64,000 nt of DNA from an uncultured Flavobacteriales bacterium (GTDB lineage: Bacteria > Bacteroidota > Bacteroidia > Flavobacteriales_D > Sanyastnellaceae), in NCBI GenBank assembly GCA_905479115.1, contig CAJQLF010000026.1, forward strand, positions 1-64,000. The letters run 5' to 3'. A program made the position numbers and the translations under genes. Below, piece by piece: positions 25,595-33,704 of this stretch (position 1 is its first letter; each line of letters begins with the position of its first letter). The notes under the pieces were generated by a model. The model did not search any database and had not been told where the DNA came from. It worked only from the letters and a program-made list of their open reading frames with translations.

Positions 25595-26041
25595 TCAATC
25601 GTTTGGCAACGCAAAACGAATGGGCAAAACATACTCGACGTCGACCGGTTTCCCTTTTTGCATTCCGGGCACGAATCCCGGAAGCTCTTTCACGACACGG
25701 ACGGCGGCTTTGGTGAGCGCTTCTGGTCCTTTCATTGCTTTGGCCTCCGAAATTTGTCCCCGCTGATCAATGACGAATTGAACGAAAACAGTGCCTTCGA
25801 TGCCAGCCTGTTGAGCATCTTCAGGGTAGATTAATTTGTTCATGATGTGCTCCATCATGCCTTGATTGGAGCACGTTTCACGTTCCGTTCGGTCTTCGAT
25901 CATGGCACACGAATTGAGAACGGGCGCCACGTCAGGTGTTGTGACGACGTCCTGTTGAGCTCGGGCATCATGGAAGAGGCTGAAGGAAAGTATCGCCAGG
26001 ACAACGATGGACTTGAGAAATGAAGGGATAGAATGCTGCAT
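25595..26041 (-). CDS. secreted TonB C-terminal domain protein
   Basis: A 148-residue protein made of a cleavable-looking signal peptide (SIVVLAILSFSLFHDARAQ), a short linker holding two Cys, and a TonB C-terminal domain of about 85 residues (LIYPEDAQQAGIEGTVFVQFVIDQRG, then LPGFVPGMQKGKPVDVEYVLPIRF). Classical TonB has an uncleaved inner-membrane anchor and a proline-rich spacer; both are missing, so energy transduction is doubtful and a periplasmic binding role is possible. ATG 26041 is preferred over an upstream in-frame start at 26155 because a -7 box ends three bases before it. Confidence 0.8.
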   Translation of the reverse strand: MQHSIPSFLKSIVVLAILSFSLFHDARAQQDVVTTPDVAPVLNSCAMIEDRTERETCSNQGMMEHIMNKLIYPEDAQQAGIEGTVFVQFVIDQRGQISEAKAMKGPEALTKAAVRVVKELPGFVPGMQKGKPVDVEYVLPIRFALPND

Positions 26042-26044
26042 GTC

Positions 26045-26052
26045 CAAATGTA
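26045..26052 (-). promoter_or_regulatory. -7 box before the TonB-domain gene
   Basis: On the minus strand TACATTTG (exact TAnnTTTG) is followed by GAC and the ATG at 26041. A TTG lies 24 bases upstream (26077-26079). The transcript would be leaderless or nearly so. Confidence 0.42.
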
Positions 26053-26232
26053 ACGGTTTATTCAATTTGTAAATGCCAATGCATGCCGGTTTCGACTGAG
26101 AGCGGCACAGCCATGCCGGAGCGGATGGTCGCCAGCGGAAATTGTTGATAACCATGGTTCATATTATTTAAATAAGCGTCAGCGCAGCGGCCTTGAGTAG
26201 AGGTAATTTGCTCCAAACTAAATGATTTTTGC

Positions 26233-27795
26233 ATGAAGCACATTTTTACCCTTTCCTTCCTCTTCGTGGTGTTCGGCCTGCACGCGCAGGAACGCTATTT
26301 GGATGAGGTCTTTGATGAAGTGACCATAACGGAAGACGTAGAGTACGCGTCCAACATAACGGTCATCACGGCACTCCAAGGTTTGCCACCCATGGCCATG
26401 TCCCAATTCATGGATGTCTACGAACCTGCGGGCGACACCCTGGATAGCCGCCCCTTGGTTTTGGTGTTTCATACGGGCAACTTTTTACCTCAATACGTAA
26501 ACGGTTCGGCACTCGGCACGCGGAAGGACAGTTCCATTGTGGAGTTGTGCAATCGTTTTGCTCGCATGGGATACGTAACAGCTTCGGTGGACTACCGATT
26601 GGGATGGAATCCGTTGGCCGGAACGCAAGTCGAGCGGACGTATCAGTTGATCAATGCGGCTTACCGTGGCGTTCAAGACGCACGAACAGCCGTGCGTTAT
26701 TTCCGAATGAATGCAGCTGAGATGGACAACGAGTTTGGCATCGACCCCGAAAAAATCGCCATGTTCGGTGATGGAACTGGTGGGTATGTGACCCTGGCGT
26801 CTGCGACATTGCAGGATTACAACGATATCATCTTGGACAATGCAGGCGAGCCTATTACCAGCTTTTGGTACGATCCAGGCGACGGGTCTTACATCCCGAT
26901 GGTGATAGAAGCCATTAACGGAGACCCTGAAGCGAAGCAGGACGGTTTTGCGCCGGACGGCACCCAGCTGTGCGTCGCACATTATCCTGACTACAGTTCA
27001 GAATTCAATTTCCAAATGAATACAGGAGGCGCGATGGGATCCGCAGAGTGGTTGGATTCCGGTGACGTTCCCATGGTGAGTTTCCACAGTCCACATGATC
27101 AATTTGCACCTTACACTACAGGGGTTGTCGTCGTACCTACGACAAACGAGCCCGTGATTGAAGCTACAGGGGCCTATGATTTCCATACCCTGATCAATGC
27201 GATGGATGCGCCCAATAACAATGACGTGTTTCAAAGCTTGAACCTGTCGGACGATCTATCACTTGCAGCCAACGCGCTCAATGATGGGATGGACGGTTTG
27301 TATCCTGTTTTGAACAATTACGTGGACGGTGCACCTTCGGAGCCGTTTGATTCATCGCCTTGGCAGTGGTGGGACGTGGCAGTAACCCAAGCAGTGGATT
27401 CGGCCAATGGCAGCAACATCGCTGGCAATGGATTGATGATGAACCCCACTATGGGCGTTGAAGAAGCCATGCCTTGGCTTGATATCATCCAAGGCTACAC
27501 GGCTCCGCGAATGGCGGCATCGTTGGGATTAACAGAATCTGCAAGCGGTGTAACCGAGGCAGTGATTGCGGATACGTTTACGGTTTTTCCAAACCCAACC
27601 AGTGGTTTGACGACCATCGCCTTTACGGAGCCAGCGCCATTCTGCTCACTCTATACTTTGGACGGCCGTATCGTACGCCAATGGCCTTTGGTCGGTGTGC
27701 AAGGGCAGTTCTCTGTTGACTTGAGCAACCTTTCGACGGGCACCTACATTGTGCAAATTGGTTCTGAGTCTCAGTTGATATCAATTGCACGCTAA
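26233..27795 (+). CDS. T9SS-exported alpha/beta hydrolase-fold protein with altered nucleophile site
   Basis: A 520-residue secreted protein: signal peptide (FTLSFLFVVFGLHAQ), an alpha/beta-hydrolase domain, and a C-terminal T9SS type A sorting domain (from about FTVFPNPTSGLTTIAF to the end). The hydrolase fold is seen in the early strand RPLVLVFHTGNF, the YVTASVDYRLGW segment, the DARTAVRYFRMNA helix, and the nucleophile-elbow position KIAMFGDGTGGYV. There the expected G-x-S-x-G reads G179-D-G-T-G183, so the usual Ser (position 181) is Gly. A later strand ends VPMVSFHSPHDQFAP, where the acid and His would lie. It may be an inactive binding protein or use another residue. A hairpin terminator follows. 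Confidence 0.82.
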   Translation: MKHIFTLSFLFVVFGLHAQERYLDEVFDEVTITEDVEYASNITVITALQGLPPMAMSQFMDVYEPAGDTLDSRPLVLVFHTGNFLPQYVNGSALGTRKDSSIVELCNRFARMGYVTASVDYRLGWNPLAGTQVERTYQLINAAYRGVQDARTAVRYFRMNAAEMDNEFGIDPEKIAMFGDGTGGYVTLASATLQDYNDIILDNAGEPITSFWYDPGDGSYIPMVIEAINGDPEAKQDGFAPDGTQLCVAHYPDYSSEFNFQMNTGGAMGSAEWLDSGDVPMVSFHSPHDQFAPYTTGVVVVPTTNEPVIEATGAYDFHTLINAMDAPNNNDVFQSLNLSDDLSLAANALNDGMDGLYPVLNNYVDGAPSEPFDSSPWQWWDVAVTQAVDSANGSNIAGNGLMMNPTMGVEEAMPWLDIIQGYTAPRMAASLGLTESASGVTEAVIADTFTVFPNPTSGLTTIAFTEPAPFCSLYTLDGRIVRQWPLVGVQGQFSVDLSNLSTGTYIVQIGSESQLISIAR

Positions 27796-27816
27796 GAAAT
27801 TGACTTTTTGAGAAGA

Positions 27817-27845
27817 CCCTGGGCGCCCAGCGCCTGGGGTTTTTA
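27817..27845 (+). terminator. rho-independent-like terminator after the T9SS hydrolase gene
   Basis: CCCAG (27826-27830), loop CGC, CTGGG (27834-27838), then G and five T. An overlapping palindrome (CTGGGCGCCCAG, 27819-27830) can form an alternative stem. It lies 22 bases past the stop codon. Confidence 0.6.
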
Positions 27846-27856
27846 CTTTCTTACAA

Positions 27857-29248
27857 ATGGAAACGTCTACGAATCCAACCCCTTGGAGGCGCGTTCTTGC
27901 GATTCTCCGCCCTTTGATAATTGATCGCATGAAAATCCGTGATCTTGCGGATGCAACGGCGACCATTGAGGGAATTAAGAAAGACATTGAATTTCGTGGT
28001 TTTAACGTATGGATTCTGGTTTTTTCTATCGTCATTGCCAGCATTGGTTTGAACGTAGATTCGACGGCGGTAGTGATCGGTGCCATGTTGATTTCGCCTC
28101 TGATGGGCCCCATCATGGGGTTTGGCTTGGGCATTGGAATCAACGATGCAGGCACAGTACGGAAGTCGCTCGTGAACACCGGTGTTGCCGCAGGAATCGC
28201 TATTTTATCTTCGGCACTGTACTTCTTGATTTCACCCATCGATGAAGCGGGAAGCGAGCTGTTTGCCCGGACGAATCCCACATTTTTGGATGTTTTGGTC
28301 GCCTTGTTTGGGGGCTTGACGGGTATCCTGGCGGGATCGCGAAAAGAGAAAAGCAATGTAATTCCGGGTGTAGCGATCGCGACTGCGCTGATGCCACCTC
28401 TGTGCACGGCGGGCTTTGGATTGGCAAATGGGGAATGGGAATACTTTTTTGGCGCGTTTTATCTGTTTTTGATCAATGCCATATTGATTGCAACGGCGAC
28501 GACCTTGGTCGTGCGTTACTTGAATTTTCCCAAGGCAACCCAAGTTGATCCTGAACGAGAACGCAGATACAAGCGGTATTTTGGAATTGCACTTTTGGCA
28601 TTGATTATTCCTTCGGGTTGGATCTTTTACAAAACGGTGAGCGAAACAGTCGACACAACTCGAATTAAGAATTTTGTTGAAGAATATGCCAAATACCCGG
28701 GTACGGAAGTGGTGAAGTCAGATATCATCTGGACGAACGGGTCACCCCATGTGCATGTGGTTTTATTGGGGGAGTTTGTTCCTGAATCGTTGGTTGCTCA
28801 ATGGAAGGAAGGCCTAGAACAGGAGGTAAGCAACGCGGTGTTATATGTTGTGCAAAACACAAAAGACATTGACGGCCTGGAGGAAATGACGCGCTTGATT
28901 GATTTATACAGTGATGGCAGGGCGACACTGGCCGCTCGCGACGCGGAGATCGCTCAATTGCGTGGAGAATTAGAGAGCGTTTCGAATCGGTTGGCTACGA
29001 TGGAATTGCCTGGGACGCTTGGAGCTGAAATTCAACTCCAGCATTCGGCGGTCATTGGTGCTCGGATGGGCATGATTCAATCAACAAGGGCCGAATCTGC
29101 GCTGCCCCAAGTGGAAGTGCTTTGGATGCCACCCGATGATTCTGTCGATTGGAGCGCAGTTGATCAGGCTCGAATCGACGCTTGGCTGCGTGTCCGTTTG
29201 GCCAATGAAGCAGCGGAAGTGAATCACATCGTTGTGGCTCCTCTATAA
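27857..29248 (+). CDS. DUF389 family membrane protein
   Basis: A 463-residue integral membrane protein of the DUF389/TIGR00341 type, function unknown. After a cytoplasmic start comes the conserved region DSTAVVIGAMLISPLMGPIMG and then further hydrophobic helices with IAILSSALYFLISP, VALFGGLTGILAGSRKE, NVIPGVAIATALMPPLCTAGFGLA and FGIALLALIIPSGWIFY, about six segments in total. The last 200 residues are soluble, with a coiled-coil stretch near residues 345-385 (AARDAEIAQLRGELESV). The stop overlaps, by six bases, the 3' end of the nitric oxide synthase gene on the other strand. TACTTTCT, one base off the promoter box, lies five bases before the ATG. Confidence 0.88.
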   Translation: METSTNPTPWRRVLAILRPLIIDRMKIRDLADATATIEGIKKDIEFRGFNVWILVFSIVIASIGLNVDSTAVVIGAMLISPLMGPIMGFGLGIGINDAGTVRKSLVNTGVAAGIAILSSALYFLISPIDEAGSELFARTNPTFLDVLVALFGGLTGILAGSRKEKSNVIPGVAIATALMPPLCTAGFGLANGEWEYFFGAFYLFLINAILIATATTLVVRYLNFPKATQVDPERERRYKRYFGIALLALIIPSGWIFYKTVSETVDTTRIKNFVEEYAKYPGTEVVKSDIIWTNGSPHVHVVLLGEFVPESLVAQWKEGLEQEVSNAVLYVVQNTKDIDGLEEMTRLIDLYSDGRATLAARDAEIAQLRGELESVSNRLATMELPGTLGAEIQLQHSAVIGARMGMIQSTRAESALPQVEVLWMPPDDSVDWSAVDQARIDAWLRVRLANEAAEVNHIVVAPL

Positions 29249-30421
29249 ATGGAATGGGCAGCCGCTGGAGGGCTTGGCTTCTTTCCAAATCGGAGCTTGG
29301 TAAAAGAAATTGGTATGTGGACAGACGTCGTTGGTGTAATCCCGGTGAAATTGCGGCGTTTGTGATGCCGAGATCGGGGGATTCAACCAACTCCAGTCTC
29401 CTTTTATTTCGCGATTTTGACTCTGCTCGTGAGCGCAAAACGCCTCAAACTGAGTCCCTAAATTGTGGTGGTCTCCAATGGTGATTCCAGCTTGATCAAA
29501 ACTAAACAAGACCGCTCGGTTCAGCTCAACAAGTGACCGATCGCGCCAAAGTGATCGGTTCGAAGACGTATCCCATCCCCAGCATTTTGCAACGTCAGGA
29601 AGGAAGTTGTAGCGGGTCTCATCGGCTAAATTGCGCGCACCGATTTCCGTGCCCATGTAGTACCCATTGAAGGGTGCAAAAGGATAGACGACTCCTCCAA
29701 TTTTGAGAGCCATGTCGGCGAGAAGTGGAAGGGCGTACCACTTCAATCCGAGTTCGTTGAAGGCTTCGTTTTCCGGGTGCACCAAGGTCACTTCATTTAG
29801 GAGTTCAGGACGTTCGGTAAAAACATCTTGCGGTGGACTGGGTCGTTCGTTCCAATAAAACTGCCAGGGCAACGGGGTGAATGGGTCCTGTGTTTTTGGT
29901 TTCCAACCTGCCTGCATGAAATGCGCGGTTTGTTCGACGGAATGCGGGTCTCCGGTGGTGCCGGTACCGGTTTGAAAGCCAGCGTAGCGAATTAATTGGT
30001 GATTGGCCATCCGAACCGGGTCAGATTTCCCGGGCGTTCGAGGCGCGAAAACGCTGACAATGCTTTTGATTTTACCTCCGCGAAAGGCATCGTTTATATG
30101 AGATTGTAAAGCGTTCGATGTTGCTGATTCGCGCTCAGGGAGCTGATGCAGGGATCGCTGGTCCCGCACTTCTAGCGAGCGCCAGAGATGGCGACCAATG
30201 CAGCGGTTGCTATTTTTCCAGGCGAGGCGAGCGCCGAATTCCAACTCTTCGAATCGATGGGTATAGGTCCCCGTTGCGTCCAATTCAAGGGCGATTTCTC
30301 GCAAACGTGCTTGCACTGTTTCTGAACTGGGCGGGCGGACTTCGGGATGGGCAACCCATTCATCAAAAAAGGCGCGTGCCTCGCTGAGTACATCGGATTG
30401 ACTTGCGGCAGGGTGTGTCAT
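29243..30421 (-). CDS. nos: bacterial nitric oxide synthase oxygenase
   Basis: Oxidises L-arginine to citrulline and nitric oxide at a heme-thiolate site, with electrons from an unlinked reductase. The 392-residue cytoplasmic protein has the NOS oxygenase fingerprint: heme-ligand Cys74 in WKNSNRCIGR, RYAGFQ, WQFYWNERP, the arginine-binding Glu259 in NGYYMGTEIGARN, LWRDRSLVELNRAVLFSF, ITIGDHH, and the pterin-site GDWSWLNPPIS (W-x-W) followed by the conserved FHRDY. The bacterial form lacks the mammalian N-terminal zinc hook and flavin reductase, as here. The residue usually Trp in N-G-W-Y-M-G-T-E is Tyr. No reductase, pterin-synthesis or NO-response gene is adjacent. It is separate from the helicase gene by 62 bases. 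Confidence 0.93.
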   Translation of the reverse strand: MTHPAASQSDVLSEARAFFDEWVAHPEVRPPSSETVQARLREIALELDATGTYTHRFEELEFGARLAWKNSNRCIGRHLWRSLEVRDQRSLHQLPERESATSNALQSHINDAFRGGKIKSIVSVFAPRTPGKSDPVRMANHQLIRYAGFQTGTGTTGDPHSVEQTAHFMQAGWKPKTQDPFTPLPWQFYWNERPSPPQDVFTERPELLNEVTLVHPENEAFNELGLKWYALPLLADMALKIGGVVYPFAPFNGYYMGTEIGARNLADETRYNFLPDVAKCWGWDTSSNRSLWRDRSLVELNRAVLFSFDQAGITIGDHHNLGTQFEAFCAHEQSQNREIKGDWSWLNPPISASQTPQFHRDYTNDVCPHTNFFYQAPIWKEAKPSSGCPFHL

Positions 30422-30483
30422 GTCATCTCAATTACACGTTAAACCGGCAAAGGGAGTTTCATGTTTCCAAATGGATGACTGTT

Positions 30484-31860
30484 TTATGGCCGCCCTCCTC
30501 CGTTGTTGCGTTTTTTGGATGGTTTCTTGTGTCGGTTTCCACCGAAGGACGATCCGTCTCCGCTGCCTCCGCTTCCACTTCCTCCACCCGGTTTGTAGCG
30601 TTTGTTGAACGGTTTTTTCTTCCGGCCTGGCTTCTTCTTCGCAGTGCGATCTCCACCTTCTTGGCTTCTTCGGTTCCCCTGTCCAGTTCCGCGGCCTCGG
30701 TCCAGTTCGATTTCCTCTAATCCATTATGCCATGGCTGGTCTGTCATGACCGGAACCTTCCGATCCATCAGCCGCTGAATATCCGCCATATGCTTGCGCT
30801 CATCGTCTTCATTGACCAATGACCATGCAACGCCAGAAGCTCCCGCCCGCCCGGTTCGTCCAATGCGGTGCACATAGGTTTCTGAGATGTTGGGGATTTC
30901 GTAGTTGATGACATGGCTCACACCGCTGACATCGATGCCTCGTGCGGCAATATCAGTGGCAACTAAGACATTCAATTTGCCACTTTTGAACGCTTTCATA
31001 GCGCGCTCTCTCTGAGGCTGGGTTTTGTTCCCATGGATGGCCTCAGCCTTGATTTTACTGCGATTTAGGAATCGAACTACTTTGTCAGCACCGTATTTGG
31101 TTCGGGTGAAAACCAGCGCTGTTTCGACTTCCTCCTGCTTTAGCAAATGGACCAATAAATCGCGTTTATCGCCTTGATTGACAAACAACAAGCTTTGATC
31201 AACGGTCTCGGCTGCGGTGCTTTCAGGCGCCACTTCTACCCGCTCAGGGTCGCGCAGCATGGTGCTGGCAAATTCCAATATATTGGGCGGCATGGTTGCC
31301 GAGAAAAACAGTGATTGCCGATCGCGCGGAAGGTGCTTGATGATGCGTCGCAGGTCATGAATGAAGCCCATGTCCATCATGGTATCGGCCTCGTCAAGGA
31401 CGAAATACTGCAGGTGGTTGAGGTTGACAAACCCTTGCTCTTGTAGATCGAGCAGTCGTCCAGGGGTAGCGACGACAATGTCCACACCACGGCGCAGCTT
31501 TTGAACTTGTCCGTGCTGACTCACACCACCGAACAGGGTCACGGAGAATAGCTTCACGTGTTTTGTGTAGCCGATGATGTTTTCTTCAATTTGCGCCGCT
31601 AATTCTCGGGTGGGCGTCAGGATCAAGCCCCGAATGGGTCGTTGCTGGCCGGAATACCTTTCGAGGTGCAACCGGTTGATCATAGGCAGGCTAAACGCTG
31701 CGGTCTTGCCGGTACCCGTTTGCGCAACGCCGAGCACGTCTTGGCCGGCGAGAACTTTAGGAATAGCTTGGGCTTGTATGGGGGTTGGGGTTTCGTAACC
31801 CAACTCTTGGGTGGCCTGCAGAACCTGTTCGCAAAGGCCTAAATCGTCAAATGAACTCAA
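30484..31860 (-). CDS. DEAD-box RNA helicase (RhlE-like), TTG start
   Basis: An ATP-dependent RNA helicase of 458 residues for ribosome assembly or RNA turnover, probably cytoplasmic. The motif series is complete: Q motif GYETPTPIQ, Walker A AQTGTGKT, PTRELAAQ, TPGRLLD, DEAD, SAT, ARGIDVSGV and HRIGRTGRAG. The C-terminal about 75 residues are Lys/Arg/Gly-rich and disordered (runs such as KKKPGRKKKPFNKRYK), as in RhlE-type enzymes. The only plausible start in frame before the Q motif is TTG at 31860 (then SSFDDLG); readings further upstream have no ATG and enter CotH-gene coding sequence. It follows the CotH gene by 89 bases. Confidence 0.93.
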   Translation of the reverse strand: MSSFDDLGLCEQVLQATQELGYETPTPIQAQAIPKVLAGQDVLGVAQTGTGKTAAFSLPMINRLHLERYSGQQRPIRGLILTPTRELAAQIEENIIGYTKHVKLFSVTLFGGVSQHGQVQKLRRGVDIVVATPGRLLDLQEQGFVNLNHLQYFVLDEADTMMDMGFIHDLRRIIKHLPRDRQSLFFSATMPPNILEFASTMLRDPERVEVAPESTAAETVDQSLLFVNQGDKRDLLVHLLKQEEVETALVFTRTKYGADKVVRFLNRSKIKAEAIHGNKTQPQRERAMKAFKSGKLNVLVATDIAARGIDVSGVSHVINYEIPNISETYVHRIGRTGRAGASGVAWSLVNEDDERKHMADIQRLMDRKVPVMTDQPWHNGLEEIELDRGRGTGQGNRRSQEGGDRTAKKKPGRKKKPFNKRYKPGGGSGSGGSGDGSSFGGNRHKKPSKKRNNGGGRP

Positions 31861-31949
31861 ATAAATAAAAATCGCGGGCGGGGCTGATTCGCTCGACCCG
31901 TGCTGCAAAGGTCGGTGATAAGCGTGGTGATTTGACCACTTTGTGCGGA

Positions 31950-33494
31950 TTATTCCTTGACAAATCGTTGTGAACGGAGGCTTGACTCCCCCTGAATCAC
32001 AGCGAAATAGACGCCGACAGGCCACGCTGAAACGTCCAATTGGACCGTTCCAGTGATGCTACGTTGTTCCCATGCGAGTTGTCCGGTTGCACTAAATATC
32101 TGAATTGATTTGTCGGAAGGGTTAGCGCCGAATTCCAAGAACAGTAGGTTACTGACAGGATTGGGATACAGCATCAAAGCAGCGGATTCAACCAGCGGCA
32201 CTTGGACCGCAGAGCAATCCAATTGCGTGTCTAAAAACGCTGTACGATCGGCGACAAACGGCTTCAACCCGTAGAGCGATCCTCCTGGTCCGCCACCTCC
32301 GCCGGGACCACCTCCTCCCAAGTCGCTGTCAAAATTGGCATTGAAATCTGCATTCGAGTACATCTTGTTGTCGTCGTCGGTTACAGAAGCTTGAATTAAA
32401 GCCTTCAGTGCGTCAAGGCGAGGTTCGAGGTAGTCGGAATTGAAGTAGGCCTCACGCAAGGCGCACAATTCCGCATCGTAGGCTCCGCGTAAAGCTTCAT
32501 TCGCCAGCATGCGCTGCAGCAGAGGCCGGTCAAAGTTGCCACCGTCAAACCCGAGGTCCAATTCCGTCATGGAACCGGGCACGCCCATGGCGTAACTCCC
32601 GAATGTCTCGTTGCAATCCCACTTGATCCACTGCCAAAGGCCGAGCGTGGTGTTTTGATAGAGGTAGTAATTGCGAGCGGACAGCGTATAGCTGTCGAGG
32701 TTTGCGAAGAGGTTGTCGAGCGCCGCCGAGCGGAGGTAGGGTTGCAGGTCGAGGTGCGTGCCAATCAGCGACTCGAAATCCGCATCTGATGCGTTATTGA
32801 TGAATTCGATAAATTCGATGAAGTCAGACCAATCTCCGAGGTCGTTCATCTTCAATTCGTAGGCATCGCCATAATCCGCTTGGCTGGGGCCTTGGTAGAC
32901 GAGGCTCGCCTCATCGCTGCCCTGGCCGAAGTTGGATCCTGCCTTGAAGAGCATGCCGTCGTCGTTGCCGATGCTGCGGTCGAGGAATTGATCATCGATT
33001 TGCTCCACGACGGTATAAAACCCCCACGGTTCACCGTTGAAGGTGACTTCAGCGAAATTGGCCCGTGGTGCGAGAATCCCCGCCTCTGCGCACACATCGT
33101 AGAAAATCTTTTCGCGCACGAACGTGGGGTCCTTGAAGCCGTTGTTGAAGTTGAGCTTTTTGAGCAAGTCGTACGCTTGTCCCGAAATGAAACGGTTGAA
33201 ATCCACCTTGAACGGCTTTTTTTCGCCGGGGTGGTTCATGCTTGAATTTCCTTTCAATCGAATCCCGACCGAGTCCAACTGGGCTACGCCGTCGAGGCTG
33301 GTGATGGTGATGCCTGCGGGGATGTAATTCTGCTCACCTTCGTACTCGGTCAATAATTCATTCCAGAATCCATCACTGTAGAAGGCGACGTCGACCTGAA
33401 GTATTTGATCGGTGCCGAAGACGTTATCGCCTTCGGTTTGGGCAAGTACAGCGGTAGATATTAGTACCGGTGCGACGAAAAGTAGGGAGCGCAT
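31950..33494 (-). CDS. CotH kinase-like secreted protein with T9SS sorting domain
   Basis: A 514-residue exported protein: signal peptide, a CotH-family domain (about residues 30-380), a Gly/Pro-rich hinge (GGGGPGGGGGPGG) and a T9SS type A sorting domain (from about LYPNPVSNLLFLEF). CotH proteins in spores are atypical kinases; here the matching pieces are GIRLKGNSSM, KKPFKVDFNR, VEQIDDQFLDRS and KWDCNETFG near residue 290, which takes the place of the usual W-D-x-D metal-binding motif. Whether it phosphorylates a surface protein is unknown. A possible promoter and a strong inverted repeat lie upstream (33542-33694). Confidence 0.85.
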   Translation of the reverse strand: MRSLLFVAPVLISTAVLAQTEGDNVFGTDQILQVDVAFYSDGFWNELLTEYEGEQNYIPAGITITSLDGVAQLDSVGIRLKGNSSMNHPGEKKPFKVDFNRFISGQAYDLLKKLNFNNGFKDPTFVREKIFYDVCAEAGILAPRANFAEVTFNGEPWGFYTVVEQIDDQFLDRSIGNDDGMLFKAGSNFGQGSDEASLVYQGPSQADYGDAYELKMNDLGDWSDFIEFIEFINNASDADFESLIGTHLDLQPYLRSAALDNLFANLDSYTLSARNYYLYQNTTLGLWQWIKWDCNETFGSYAMGVPGSMTELDLGFDGGNFDRPLLQRMLANEALRGAYDAELCALREAYFNSDYLEPRLDALKALIQASVTDDDNKMYSNADFNANFDSDLGGGGPGGGGGPGGSLYGLKPFVADRTAFLDTQLDCSAVQVPLVESAALMLYPNPVSNLLFLEFGANPSDKSIQIFSATGQLAWEQRSITGTVQLDVSAWPVGVYFAVIQGESSLRSQRFVKE

Positions 33495-33541
33495 ATGAAT
33501 CGATTTGGTGGTAGGACGAAGGGCAACTTCAAAGGTTTAAG

Positions 33542-33568
33542 AACCCCGGCCTGAAGGGGACCGGGGTT
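33542..33568 (-). repeat. inverted repeat upstream of the CotH gene
   Basis: AACCCCGG (33542-33549), an 11-base loop and CCGGGGTT (33561-33568): an eight-pair, GC-rich stem. It sits 48 bases before the CotH start and 136 bases after the sialidase-like gene's stop. It lacks a T tract on the minus strand, so a weak terminator or a leader structure are both possible. Confidence 0.5.
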
Positions 33569-33664
33569 TCTGAAGTTTGGTTGGAAACCGAGCGCGAAGC
33601 CTGTTGCTAATACACAGGCTACGAGGGTAAAAATTCTCAAAAGGATAGGCTTTTGTTGTTGCAA

Positions 33665-33694
33665 TAAAGTTATCGCATGAGATGTACATCACAA
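33665..33694 (-). promoter_or_regulatory. possible promoter of the CotH gene
   Basis: On the minus strand TTG (33692-33694), 19 bases, then TAACTTTA (33665-33672), one mismatch from TAnnTTTG. This would give a leader of about 160 bases that includes the inverted repeat at 33542-33568. Apart from these two elements, the 210-base gap between genes shows only a 67-codon TTG-initiated frame that I rejected. Confidence 0.35.
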
Positions 33695-33704
33695 AACGAA
33701 CAGG

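Noticed and set aside
33461-33664. 67-codon minus-strand frame upstream of the CotH gene, starting at TTG with a hydrophobic N-terminus
   Set aside because: It overlaps the CotH start by 34 bases and covers the hairpin and probable promoter region; the signal-peptide look may be chance.
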